This document shows, one piece after another, positions 43,975-51,725 of a stretch of DNA of 64,000 bases. Position numbers and translations under genes: made by a program. Positions within the stretch are counted from its first letter, which is position 1; every line of letters starts with the position of its first letter. This stretch comes from Chlamydiales bacterium (GTDB lineage: Bacteria; Chlamydiota; Chlamydiia; Chlamydiales; Simkaniaceae): the NCBI GenBank assembly GCA_024233395.1, contig JACKPR010000003.1, positions 62,001 to 126,000 of the forward strand, written 5' to 3'. The notes below the pieces were generated by a model. That model did no database searches. It saw only the letters and a program-made list of their open reading frames with translations, and had not been told where the DNA came from.

Positions 43975-44122
43975 AAATGGGTGATTTATCCGAATATTTC
44001 CGATGTCTTTTGACTTCTTAAAATCTCCTCTTGTCCATTGACAATGTTATCGATTTTAAGAAGCCAAAATCCATCAAAAATCTCTCGTTAAATCATCCCA
44101 TTTTTAAAGTGTTTTAGCTATA
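43956..44122. mobile_element. 168-bp palindromic element, copy E
   Basis: A full copy with ends TATAGCTAAAACACTTTA and TAAAGTGTTTTAGCTATA. The inner arms are CTTAAAATC and GATTTTAAG. The left end supplies the final codons and stop of the M24 peptidase gene. The right end abuts the stop codon of the minus-strand membrane protein at 44123. It thus lies exactly between two convergent genes. Confidence 0.93.
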
Positions 44123-44788
44123 TCATCTAGGAAAAATCCCTGTAAAATCATCTTGATTAGTGAAAACCCTTCCCGTCGTTGTTATAAAGACGGCAAAGAG
44201 TTCATCATTCAGAAGGCAATCTACAGGCCATGTTTTAAAAGACCCAAAATCGGCAAGAGAACGGGTATCAGCTTGATTCTTTTCAATATAACGAATATAA
44301 GCAATTTCGACATGTCTGCGCATATTAAGAAGGTTGATTCGAGCACGCTCTCTTTTTAAACCTAAAAGTTCAAAACGAAGAGTTTCTGATAAAGGGGATT
44401 CAGCACACTCTCTTGCTTTTTCATCCATAGGTATAAGGGGAAGATCTTTAAGAGCATTCACTTGAGCATCGAAAACAGAAATTTCTGGCCGGAGTTCAGT
44501 AATAATCGCTTGATATCTACTCTGCTCTTCTCTGACTTCAGAGATCCATCTTTCTAGAGTTCCTACAGTCACTTGTATACTTGGATAATAAGCAACGATT
44601 AAAAGAGTTGAGGTGATTAGGCGATAGTAGGGATGCAAATAACTTGAACCAATCAGTGCTCCTAGGGCTAGCAACACAAGGACTACACGTGCAACTTTTT
44701 TGAGGGTTTCATAAAGAGCAATATGCTTTATGCATTGCTCTTCTTTGATTCGGAGATTGGGTTGATTCCAGTAGCATATTGGATTCAT
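44123..44788 (-). CDS. membrane/coiled-coil protein, unknown (paralogue of 45473-46402)
   Basis: The 221-residue protein has two hydrophobic helices (about 35-50 and 55-70), a coiled coil (about 80-120) and a C-terminal block AYIRYIEKNQADTRSLADFG. That block is shared in spacing and residues (A-Y-x3-I-x2-N-x3-T, then D/E-F-G) with the interrupted gene at 45473-46402. Paired helices followed by coiled coils recall chlamydial Inc-type inclusion membrane proteins, but this is inference. No family is named. Confidence 0.68.
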   Translation of the reverse strand: MNPICYWNQPNLRIKEEQCIKHIALYETLKKVARVVLVLLALGALIGSSYLHPYYRLITSTLLIVAYYPSIQVTVGTLERWISEVREEQSRYQAIITELRPEISVFDAQVNALKDLPLIPMDEKARECAESPLSETLRFELLGLKRERARINLLNMRRHVEIAYIRYIEKNQADTRSLADFGSFKTWPVDCLLNDELFAVFITTTGRVFTNQDDFTGIFPR

Positions 44789-44818
44789 GAACCTACCCTG
44801 CTATTATAAATAATTTGA

Positions 44819-44920
44819 TTTTTGCTTCTTTTCCCAAAAGATTTCGTTTGGTTTTGATGCACATACTTAAAAAAGTAGGGCAAGAAATTAAACGAAATCT
44901 TTTGGGAAAAGAAGCAAAAA
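44819..44920. repeat. 31-bp perfect inverted repeat (large hairpin)
   Basis: Arms 44819-44849 and 44890-44920 are perfectly complementary for 31 bases (core TTCCCAAAAGATTTCG) around a 40-base spacer holding ACTTAAAAAAGT. It lies 54 bases after the stop of sufE and just before the start of the membrane protein gene, both on the minus strand. It could be a terminator/attenuator or a small inserted element. Confidence 0.9.
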
Positions 44921-44973
44921 GCAAGGATTTAGAATAGGAGGATGGGTTCATACCCAAAAATCATACGGAAAAA

Positions 44974-45402
44974 TTATTTGGACACAAGAAATTTTAAACT
45001 TTCTTTTTGTAGTTTTTGGTAAAGACTTTTAAGTCCGTTGGCCCGGCTTGGAGAAAGAGATTCTAAAAGACCGATCTCTTTAAGGAAGTGAGGGGGGCAG
45101 CGAAAAACAGCCTCAGGAGGTTCCCCATTATAAGTCTGCACGAGGAGTTGTGCTAGTCCTGCAGAAATCAAAGCGTCAGAACTTGTTTGGAGCGAGAGCT
45201 TACCTTCATGGCATCTGATCTTCAGATAAAGGAGACTTTGACACCCAGGAACGAGATTTTCTTCCACCTGATCTTCAAGAGTCATTTTTGGGGCTTTTTG
45301 TCCGAGCTCAATAATTTTTTGATAGCGCTCATCTTGAGACTTTAAAGAAAGAAAACGTTTTTTGATTTGTTCTTGTTTATCTAAACAACGATTGAATTCC
45401 AT
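44974..45402 (-). CDS. sufE: SufE-like sulfur acceptor protein
   Basis: It accepts sulfur from the cysteine desulfurase SufS and passes it to the Suf scaffold for Fe-S cluster assembly. The 142-residue protein has the catalytic Cys54 in NLVPGCQSLL, the preceding APKMTLEDQVEE and the C-terminal FLKEIGLLESLSPSRANGL. The length is typical. The other suf genes are not in this window. A long inverted repeat lies downstream. Confidence 0.93.
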   Translation of the reverse strand: MEFNRCLDKQEQIKKRFLSLKSQDERYQKIIELGQKAPKMTLEDQVEENLVPGCQSLLYLKIRCHEGKLSLQTSSDALISAGLAQLLVQTYNGEPPEAVFRCPPHFLKEIGLLESLSPSRANGLKSLYQKLQKESLKFLVSK

Positions 45403-45472
45403 AAGGGAGATTATAGAGCTAAACCTATATTATTCACCAACCTTTCACAGTCAAGATGGAAAAAATTTTTGG

Positions 45473-46402
45473 CTAGGCAGCTCTTATGGTCTTGGAAAAG
45501 ATTTCTTGAGCGATTGTTTCCGAATCCATACTCATGAGTTCGGGAACAGACCAATTTCTCTTAGGTTGATCTAAATTTGTATAAAAGATATTCGAACTAA
45601 GCCCTAATCTTTCTCCTTGCATAGATTCGAGAAAGCTATCTGTTTCTAACGTACCAAATTCTTCAAATGCATGAGTTTCTGTGGGGTTATTCTTAATGTG
45701 AAGGAAATAAGCAGCCTTAACTTTTGCAGCAATATGTTCGCAGGCAATAACCCGATGGTATTCCCTTAGTGCTTGTCCAAGTTTTTCTTTAATAGGTTTT
45801 AGTTCCTCTGGAGTGCAGCTTGCCTGCATTCGAGCAATTTGGCGTTTTAAATTACCAATTTCTACGCTTAGCTCGCCCATTCTTTTATGAGAAGTTTCAG
45901 CAACCTGTTCCCAATGCTAAACCCTTCCTATGAGATTTGATTGCCCTTCTGATAATTCAGGGTATCGCTGTCTAGCAACTTCAGCCATTTTAGCTATAGA
46001 CTCGTTGAGCTCAGCATTTCTTCGGTACTCTTCTGCTTTCTTTGTCCAGGGGAGGGCCCCGAATGAGATTCCAAAAGCCTTATTTTCAAAGCCTTCATAG
46101 AAGACACGTCGATAAACTCCGACTCCTCCGACTAGGACTAAGCTGGCGATTAATGCCGCGAGAGCTGGACCAACCCCAGGGATTGTAAGCATTCCAATGG
46201 CGACTCCAGCAACGACCCCAACAAGAAGAACAGCTCCTACAATCATTGCAATAACGGCAGCCACTTTATAGACTCTTTCCCATGTTTTTGCAGAACTTGC
46301 TGATTCTGAAAGGTTTATGCTGCAATACTTTTGATATTGGTGGTCTGGAGAGTACTGATAATCCTGTACAGGTGAGGCTAATGGAGAGCTTGAAGGTTCC
46401 AT
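45473..46402 (-). pseudogene. membrane/coiled-coil gene interrupted by an in-frame amber codon
   Basis: Two adjacent frames (46402-45917, 161 residues, and 45880-45473, 135 residues) are in the same phase and separated only by TAG at 45917-45919. Reading through gives one protein of about 309 residues: N-terminal domain, two hydrophobic helices (about 48-95), then a coiled coil that continues through the stop (GRV-stop-HWEQVAETSHKRMGELSV). It ends in a block resembling its paralogue at 44123-44788. The second part has no ribosome binding site. It is most likely a recent nonsense mutation. Readthrough or reading error are alternatives. Confidence 0.75.
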
Positions 46403-46605
46403 AATCTTCCCAAAACTATTACTATTTCATTTGTGTTTTAATGATAGTATTATAACACAAATAGAAATAAATTTATTTATTTAAATAATTATTATACAGT
46501 AAATTGGGTAAGTTAAATTTTTATTTTTACAAAAATTTTTTCCTTTGGATAAAATGTGTTCTTATATAGAATTTGAGCATTGCATAGATAGAAACAAGAG
46601 AGAGT

Positions 46606-46824
46606 ATGCCAAAAGAAGATACGATTAAACTAGAAGGAACTGTAGAAGAACTCCTCCCAAATATGACATTTAGAGTCACCCTTGAAAATGGAATGACTGT
46701 TCATGCGCACCTTTGTGGAAAAATGCGCATGCGTAATATTCGTGTTTTTGTAGGAGATACTGTTAAAGTCGAAATGTCTCCTTACGATCTTTCAAAAGCG
46801 CGGATCATCTATCGCCAAAGATAA
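46606..46824 (+). CDS. infA: translation initiation factor IF-1
   Basis: The 72-residue OB-fold protein binds the 30S A site during initiation. It shows EDTIKLEGTVEELLPNMTFRV, VHAHLCGKMRMRNIRVFVGD and the SPYDLSKARIIYRQR ending, all near-invariant in the family. It lies upstream of the tRNA-Thr/tuf cluster as in Chlamydia, but here a minus-strand gene, a repeat and a structured region come between. Confidence 0.98.
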   Translation: MPKEDTIKLEGTVEELLPNMTFRVTLENGMTVHAHLCGKMRMRNIRVFVGDTVKVEMSPYDLSKARIIYRQR

Positions 46825-46834
46825 ACATCTTTTC

Positions 46835-47293
46835 TTATAATTCCTCTAACAGGCTATCCTTAGTTGAAGAAAGTTCATTAAAGAGACTTTTACTTGTTTC
46901 AGATAACCCAAAAAGATTAAAGAGGTCCTTAAGTAGGATAGATGAAGGAAGTGAACCAGCTTCACCAGATCCAATTTCCTCTAATAATAATTTTAATTTG
47001 TTTTTCTTATCTTTTAAATCTACATATCTAAGATCATCCATAGATTGAGTGCTGTTTGAAGATCCAGAAGAACTAGGTGAAACCTCTTTTGCTCCTATTT
47101 CATTTCCTAAAGATCCAAGAGGGCGATGATCCTTTTTTAGCATATCTTCGAGTTCAACAAGAGCTTCAAATAAAAGTAAAAAACCTGGTGTTTCAAAGTA
47201 ATCTCCGTTTTTCATAGCTTTTTGAATTTCGCTTTGAATAGTGTTAATCTGCTCTTGAATTTGGCTGGTTTGGTCTTGTGTAATAGTTGACAT
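46835..47293 (-). CDS. helical protein, unknown
   Basis: The 152-residue protein is rich in Ser, Glu, Lys and Leu. It has two helical parts (TSQIQEQINTIQSEIQKAMK and KKNKLKLLLEEIGSGEAG) joined by a serine-rich linker (SPSSSGSSNSTQSMD). There is no signal peptide or recognised family. Convergent with infA. Repeat copy F lies 33 bases upstream of its start. Confidence 0.6.
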   Translation of the reverse strand: MSTITQDQTSQIQEQINTIQSEIQKAMKNGDYFETPGFLLLFEALVELEDMLKKDHRPLGSLGNEIGAKEVSPSSSGSSNSTQSMDDLRYVDLKDKKNKLKLLLEEIGSGEAGSLPSSILLKDLFNLFGLSETSKSLFNELSSTKDSLLEEL

Positions 47294-47326
47294 AGCTTTG
47301 TACCTAATAAATTTTTTAGTATAAAT

Positions 47327-47494
47327 TATAGCTAAAACACTTTAAAAATGGGTGATTTATCCGGATCTTTCTAACGGCCTTTTGACTTCTTAAAATCTCC
47401 TCTTGTCCATTGACAATGTTATCGATTTAAAGAAGCCAAAATCCATCAAAAATCTCTCGTTAAATCATCCCATTTTTAAAGTGTTTTAGCTATA
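47327..47494. mobile_element. 168-bp palindromic element, copy F
   Basis: A full copy nearly identical to copy E, with ends TATAGCTAAAACACTTTA and TAAAGTGTTTTAGCTATA. It differs by a few substitutions in the left inner part and has GATTTAAAG instead of GATTTTAAG in the right inner arm. It sits just upstream of the minus-strand gene 46835-47293, not at a 3' end. Confidence 0.93.
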
Positions 47495-48229
47495 TGTGAG
47501 TTTGATCTCTTCTTATTTTTGTTCGTTGTTCAGTTTAAATGCTATCTATTACCTTAATAATAACATATTTATAAAATTTTATTATAATATTATCTTTGAA
47601 AGAAATTCTTAACTAATTATTAATCAGTCAGTTGTATATTTATATAAATGTAGCGTTTAGGTATATCCATTAATTTCACGGCTCTAACCTATCTAGCATC
47701 TTTCTAAATCAAAATGCTTACATTAAGTTGCTTAGGTTTTCGTGTTTCGGGAGCCAGGTCTTGCAGAGGTTCCATGTAGCCAGTTGGCTGTTGCGATAGG
47801 TATATACTGAGCGTGCTCCCAAACTTGGTTTTTCTCAGCATCGCTCCTGTTTCCAGGTTAGGAGACTGCTTCGATAAGGTTAATTCTCGAGCTCTGACTT
47901 TCAGAAATTCCCAAGTTTTGAAACACACTCTAAAAAACAAAATTTTCCGTTTACAGTCTCATATAGATCAAAGGTCTTAAAAGAAAAGAATGCCAAAAAC
48001 GAGGAAAGAAAAAACATTTTAAACATCAGATATGCTCAACTGCCTCAAGAAAAATAAAGAATGTAGAAAAAAAAGATCGTAACAAGTTAGATTAATGGTT
48101 GCATTTTTTTTTGCTCATAGCTAAGCTTTAATGCATTCGCTTGAAAACTGTAAGCGTGTATGCCGTTCCACTTCATCTTAATTGTGAAATGAAGGTGAAA
48201 TGAAAGGGCGTTAACCCTTAAGTTAAAGT
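47495..48229. other. 735-bp gene-free region with structured segment (47749-47918)
   Basis: No convincing gene was seen. The first 150 and last 200 bases are AT-rich. Between about 47735 and 47920 base composition rises and nested stems appear: GGGAGC/GCTCCC (47749-47754 / 47815-47820) enclosing AGCCA/TGGCT (47778-47789), and AAACTTGG/CCAAGTTT (47821-47828 / 47911-47918) enclosing CTCCT/AGGAG (47844-47864). A 78-codon minus-strand frame crosses it but has no ribosome binding site. It could be an RNA gene or a decayed gene. RNase P signature bases were looked for and not found. The end of the region should hold the promoter of tRNA-Thr/tuf. Confidence 0.4.
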
Positions 48230-48301
48230 GCCCAGATAGCTCAGGGGTAGAGCATTTGCATGGTAAGCAAAAGGTCGTAGGTTCAATTCCTATTCTGGGC
48301 A
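48230..48301 (+). tRNA. tRNA-Thr (GGT)
   Basis: A full cloverleaf: acceptor GCCCAGA/TCTGGGC, D arm AGCTCAGGGGTAGAGC, anticodon stem TTTGC/GCAAA with loop ATGGTAA (anticodon GGT), T arm GGTTCAATTCC, discriminator A. CCA is not encoded. It is 60 bases upstream of tuf, the same arrangement as in Chlamydia and E. coli tufB, so cotranscription is likely. Confidence 0.96.
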
Positions 48302-48361
48302 TAGAAAGTAAAGCTAAATTGAATTGATACATGATAGGAGCCTAAGCGGAGGATAACTACA

Positions 48362-49546
48362 ATGGCTAAAGAAGCATTTCAAAGGAACAAGCCCCACGTT
48401 AATATTGGGACCATTGGGCACGTCGATCACGGTAAGACAACTCTAACAGCAGCGATTACTTCATTCCTTTCAAAAAAGGGTGGAGCAAAGCTTCGTGATT
48501 ACGCTTCCATTGATAACAGTCCTGAAGAGAAAGCACGTGGGATTACAATTAATTCAAGCCACGTTGAATATGAAACGGATGCCCGTCACTACGCTCACGT
48601 AGACTGTCCTGGACACGCCGACTATGTCAAGAACATGGTAACGGGTGCGGCTCAAATGGATGGTGCGATTCTTGTTGTTGGTGCAACAGATGGACCGATG
48701 CCACAGACAAAAGAACACGTTCTTCTTGCTAGACAGGTTGGGGTGCCATCTATTGTTGTTTTCCTCAACAAAATGGACCAAATCAGCAAAGGTGATGAAG
48801 AGCTTGTTGAGCTTGTCGAAATGGAAATCGGCGAAATGCTCGAAGCACAAGGTTACAAAGATTGTCCAATTATCCGAGGATCTGCGTTAAAAGCTCTTGA
48901 AGGTGATGCAGAGTGGGAAAAATGTATCGGTGAACTGATGAATGCAGTCGATGAAAAGATCCCAACTCCTGAGCGTGAAGTTGACAAACCATTCCTTATG
49001 CCTGTTGAGGACGTTTTCTCAATCTCTGGGCGAGGAACTGTTGCAACTGGCCGTGTAGAGAAAGGTGTTATTAAGCTTAACGATAAGATTGAAATTGTTG
49101 GTCTACGTGATACTCGTGAGAGTGTTGCAACTGGACTCGAAATGTTTAATAAATTACTTGATGAGGCTCGTGCTGGAGAGAATGTTGGTGTTCTTCTTCG
49201 TGGTGTCGAGAAAAATGATATTGAAAGAGGAATGGTTCTTGCTGCTCCTGGTTCATGTAAACCTCATACTAAGTTTAAGGGAACGGTATATATCCTTAAG
49301 AAAGAAGAAGGTGGCCGACATAAGCCATTCTTTACCGGGTACCGTCCACAGTTTTATATCCGAACCACAGATGTTACTGGAACAGTCACTCTTCCAGAAG
49401 GAACTGAGATGGTAATGCCTGGGGATAATGTTGAATTGACTGGTGAATTGATTAGCCCTGTTGCGATGGAAGAAGGAATGCGTTTTGCTATCCGAGAAGG
49501 TGGTAGAACGATTGGTGCTGGAACGGTTACCAAGATTATCCAGTAA
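48362..49546 (+). CDS. tuf: elongation factor Tu
   Basis: This GTPase brings aminoacyl-tRNA to the ribosome. The 394-residue protein has GHVDHGKT (19-26), the switch RGITIN (about 59-64), DCPGHADYVKNM (81-92), NKMD (about 136) and GSALKAL, plus the domain 2-3 signatures GRGTVATGRVE and GGRTIGAGTVTKI. Length and sequence are standard. A GCGGAGGATAAC site precedes ATG. It is flanked by tRNA-Thr and tRNA-Trp, with a 12-bp palindrome just after its stop. Confidence 0.99.
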   Translation: MAKEAFQRNKPHVNIGTIGHVDHGKTTLTAAITSFLSKKGGAKLRDYASIDNSPEEKARGITINSSHVEYETDARHYAHVDCPGHADYVKNMVTGAAQMDGAILVVGATDGPMPQTKEHVLLARQVGVPSIVVFLNKMDQISKGDEELVELVEMEIGEMLEAQGYKDCPIIRGSALKALEGDAEWEKCIGELMNAVDEKIPTPEREVDKPFLMPVEDVFSISGRGTVATGRVEKGVIKLNDKIEIVGLRDTRESVATGLEMFNKLLDEARAGENVGVLLRGVEKNDIERGMVLAAPGSCKPHTKFKGTVYILKKEEGGRHKPFFTGYRPQFYIRTTDVTGTVTLPEGTEMVMPGDNVELTGELISPVAMEEGMRFAIREGGRTIGAGTVTKIIQ

Positions 49547-49565
49547 TCGTATTAAGGAAATGATG

Positions 49566-49593
49566 TAAAGAGGCTTACAATTAAGCCTCTTTA
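49566..49593 (+). terminator. hairpin after tuf
   Basis: A 12-bp perfect stem TAAAGAGGCTTA / TAAGCCTCTTTA with a CAAT loop starts 20 bases past the tuf stop and ends in TTTA. The short T tract suggests a processing site or a partial terminator before tRNA-Trp and secE. Confidence 0.7.
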
Positions 49594-49617
49594 CGATGCT
49601 CTAAATTAGAGTAATTT

Positions 49618-49690
49618 GGGTGTGTAGCTCAGTTGGTAGAGCAGCGATCTCCAAAGTCGCCGGTCGGGGGTTCGAATCCCTCCGCACTCG
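49618..49690 (+). tRNA. tRNA-Trp (CCA)
   Basis: Cloverleaf: acceptor GGGTGTG/CGCACTC, D arm AGCTCAGTTGGTAGAGC, anticodon stem GCGAT/GTCGC with loop CTCCAAA (anticodon CCA), T arm GGGGGTTCGAATCCC, discriminator G as expected for tryptophan. The 3' CCA is not encoded. It lies between tuf and secE as in other Chlamydiales and other bacteria. Confidence 0.97.
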
Positions 49691-49739
49691 GTTAGAGAAA
49701 GCCTCCTGAAGGTTTCTTTTAAGAACTAATTAGGACTCA

Positions 49740-50012
49740 ATGAAGAAAAAACCAAATATGACGGTTTCACAAAAAATAGCAGATTTAAACGCAGCTAAAA
49801 AAAAGAAAGCAAAGGCAAAGGGGAACTTCTTTCTAGAGATGAAAGAAGAGATGAAAAAAGTCTCCTGGACAAGTAAGGACGAGCTTAAAACCTGTGGAAA
49901 AATTGTTATTGGATCGATTTTTGTCCTTGGAATCGGCATCTATCTAGTGGATTTGTTGATCCGCTCAAGCTTAGATGGAATTGGAAATCTCGTGCGATTA
50001 ATAGGAGCTTAA
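49740..50012 (+). CDS. secE: preprotein translocase subunit SecE
   Basis: This small essential clamp of the SecYEG channel has 90 residues. A Lys/Ala-rich start leads to the conserved amphipathic FFLEMKEEMKKVSWTSKDEL and one transmembrane helix (about 57-76, IVIGSIFVLGIGIYLVDLLI). The single-helix form is usual outside enterobacteria. The next gene, nusG, starts one base after its stop, a classic secE-nusG pairing. Confidence 0.96.
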   Translation: MKKKPNMTVSQKIADLNAAKKKKAKAKGNFFLEMKEEMKKVSWTSKDELKTCGKIVIGSIFVLGIGIYLVDLLIRSSLDGIGNLVRLIGA

Positions 50013-50013
50013 C

Positions 50014-50571
50014 TTGAGTATGGAAGGTCAATGGTTTGTAATTCAAGTCATGTCAGGGCAGGAGAAGAAGGTTAAAAAGAACCTCGAAGAGAATCGCGTA
50101 TCGACAGGAATGACAGATATGGTTCTTGAAGTAATTGTGCCGACAGAGAATGTTGCTGAAGTCAAACGTGGCGAACAAAAAATTAGTGAAAAGCGTCTTT
50201 GGCCTGGGTATGCCCTAGTCAAAATGAAACTGACAGATGACTCCTGGATGTATGTCAAGGAGACAAACGGAGTCATTGATTTCTTAGGTGGAGGAAAACC
50301 TGTCCCCTTATCTGAAGCAGAAGTTGCTGAAATATTACACGACTTACAAGCCCGAAAAGGAGAGGTTGCCTACAAAAATAAGATTCAAGTTGGTGATAAT
50401 GTTAAGATTACAGATGGTGTTTTTGTTAACTTTATGGGAACAGTAGAAGAGGTCAACCATGAGAAAGGAAAACTCAGCGTTATGGTCTCTATTTTTGGTC
50501 GTGATACTCGAGTTGATGACTTAGAGTTCTGGCAAGTTGAAGAAGCACCGGTTGATGCAGAAGTAGAATAA
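50014..50571 (+). CDS. nusG: transcription antitermination/elongation factor NusG
   Basis: It binds RNA polymerase and links it to Rho or the ribosome. The 185-residue protein has the NGN domain opening WFVIQVMSGQEKKVKKNLEE, LWPGYALVKMKLTDDSWM, and the C-terminal KOW domain VGDNVKITDGVFVNFMGTVEEVN. TTG 50014 is preferred since AGGAG lies six bases upstream. ATG 50020 is in frame two codons later. Confidence 0.97.
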   Translation: MSMEGQWFVIQVMSGQEKKVKKNLEENRVSTGMTDMVLEVIVPTENVAEVKRGEQKISEKRLWPGYALVKMKLTDDSWMYVKETNGVIDFLGGGKPVPLSEAEVAEILHDLQARKGEVAYKNKIQVGDNVKITDGVFVNFMGTVEEVNHEKGKLSVMVSIFGRDTRVDDLEFWQVEEAPVDAEVE

Positions 50572-50580
50572 GGAAAGGTA

Positions 50581-51009
50581 ATGGCGAAGAAACTAGAAAA
50601 GAAGATTAAACTACAAATTCCAGCGGGAAAAGCAAGTCCTGCGCCACCTATTGGACCCGCCCTTGGTTCTGCTGGATTAAACATTATGGCCTTCTGTAAG
50701 GATTATAATGCTAAAACTCAAGATAGAGCAGGGGACATCCTTCCTGTAGAAATTTCAGTGTTTTCTGATAAGAGTTTTACTTTCATTACTAAAGAGCCTC
50801 CAATGGCAAGGATGATTCTAAAGGAACTAGGAATTGAAAAGGGGTCAGGTGTTCCGAATAGAGATAAAGTGGGTAAACTCACTAAAGAACAAGTGAAAAA
50901 AATCGCTGAAAAGAAAAAAGCAGACTTAAGAGTTCGATCAATGGATGCAGCAATGAAAATCGTTGAAGGAACTGCTAGATCTATGGGCGTGGATATCATA
51001 GAGGGTTAA
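50581..51009 (+). CDS. rplK: 50S ribosomal protein L11
   Basis: It forms the GTPase-associated centre with L10/L12. The 142-residue protein has IKLQIPAGKASPAPPIGPAL (the N-terminal Pro-rich switch), FTFITKEPPM and the C-terminal rRNA-binding helix end RSMDAAMKIVEGTARSMGV. AGGAAAGG precedes the ATG. It is followed by rplA after four bases. Confidence 0.98.
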   Translation: MAKKLEKKIKLQIPAGKASPAPPIGPALGSAGLNIMAFCKDYNAKTQDRAGDILPVEISVFSDKSFTFITKEPPMARMILKELGIEKGSGVPNRDKVGKLTKEQVKKIAEKKKADLRVRSMDAAMKIVEGTARSMGVDIIEG

Positions 51010-51013
51010 GAAG

Positions 51014-51712
51014 ATGACGAAAAAAAGTAAAAGATTTAAAGAAGCACAGAAGTTTGTAGACAAAGAAAAAAGTTACACCCTTGGCGATGCTGTTGACACT
51101 CTAAAAAAGGTCCCTACAGTAAAATTTGACGAGTCTGTAGAGATTGCCCTTAAAATTGGTGTGGATCCAAAAAAATCTGATCAACAAGTCAGAAGTACAG
51201 TTTTTTTACCTCACGGATCGGGGAAAACAATACGCGTTATCGTTCTTGCAACAGGTGTTAAAGCTAAGGAAGCATTAGATGCTGGAGCAGATCATGCAGG
51301 GGATCAAGAACTGATTGATAAAATCAAGGGTGGATGGACAGATTTTGATGCTGTGATTGCCACTCCAGATATGATGCGTGAAGTAGGTAAGCTTGGAAAA
51401 GTTCTTGGGCCTCGAGGATTAATGCCTACACCAAAAGCTGGAACAGTCACTACAGATGTAAAAAAGGCTGTTGAGGATTTAAAGAAAGGAAAAATTGAAT
51501 TTAAGGTCGATAAAAATAGCGTTGTTAACAACTTGGTTGGCAAGCTTTCTTTTACGAAACAGCAACTTGTTGAAAATATTGAATCACTCTTAAGTGCAAT
51601 TTTAAAAGCGAAGCCAGCCACTGCAAAGGGACAGTACTTATGTTCACTTTTCCTATCTTCAACGATGGGACCTGGGCTGAAAATAGATATTAATTCACTC
51701 GCTCTTAGTTAG
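51014..51712 (+). CDS. rplA: 50S ribosomal protein L1
   Basis: This L1-stalk protein has 232 residues. It has the usual opening (KSKRFKEAQKFVDKEKSYTL), the signature VLGPRGLMPTPKAGTVT and FKVDKNSVVNNLVGKLSF. In many bacteria L1 represses the rplKA mRNA. No obvious mimic of its rRNA site was identified here. It is part of the rplKAJL block. Confidence 0.98.
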   Translation: MTKKSKRFKEAQKFVDKEKSYTLGDAVDTLKKVPTVKFDESVEIALKIGVDPKKSDQQVRSTVFLPHGSGKTIRVIVLATGVKAKEALDAGADHAGDQELIDKIKGGWTDFDAVIATPDMMREVGKLGKVLGPRGLMPTPKAGTVTTDVKKAVEDLKKGKIEFKVDKNSVVNNLVGKLSFTKQQLVENIESLLSAILKAKPATAKGQYLCSLFLSSTMGPGLKIDINSLALS

Positions 51713-51725
51713 GGAATAAAGGAAT

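Noticed and set aside
45917..45919. Amber codon as a pyrrolysine or programmed recoding site
   Set aside because: No recoding hairpin is evident after the stop and no pyrrolysine genes are in the window. A simple nonsense mutation is more likely.
47704..47940. Minus-strand 78-codon frame
   Set aside because: No ribosome binding site and no recognisable family. Treated as part of a structured or decayed region rather than a gene.
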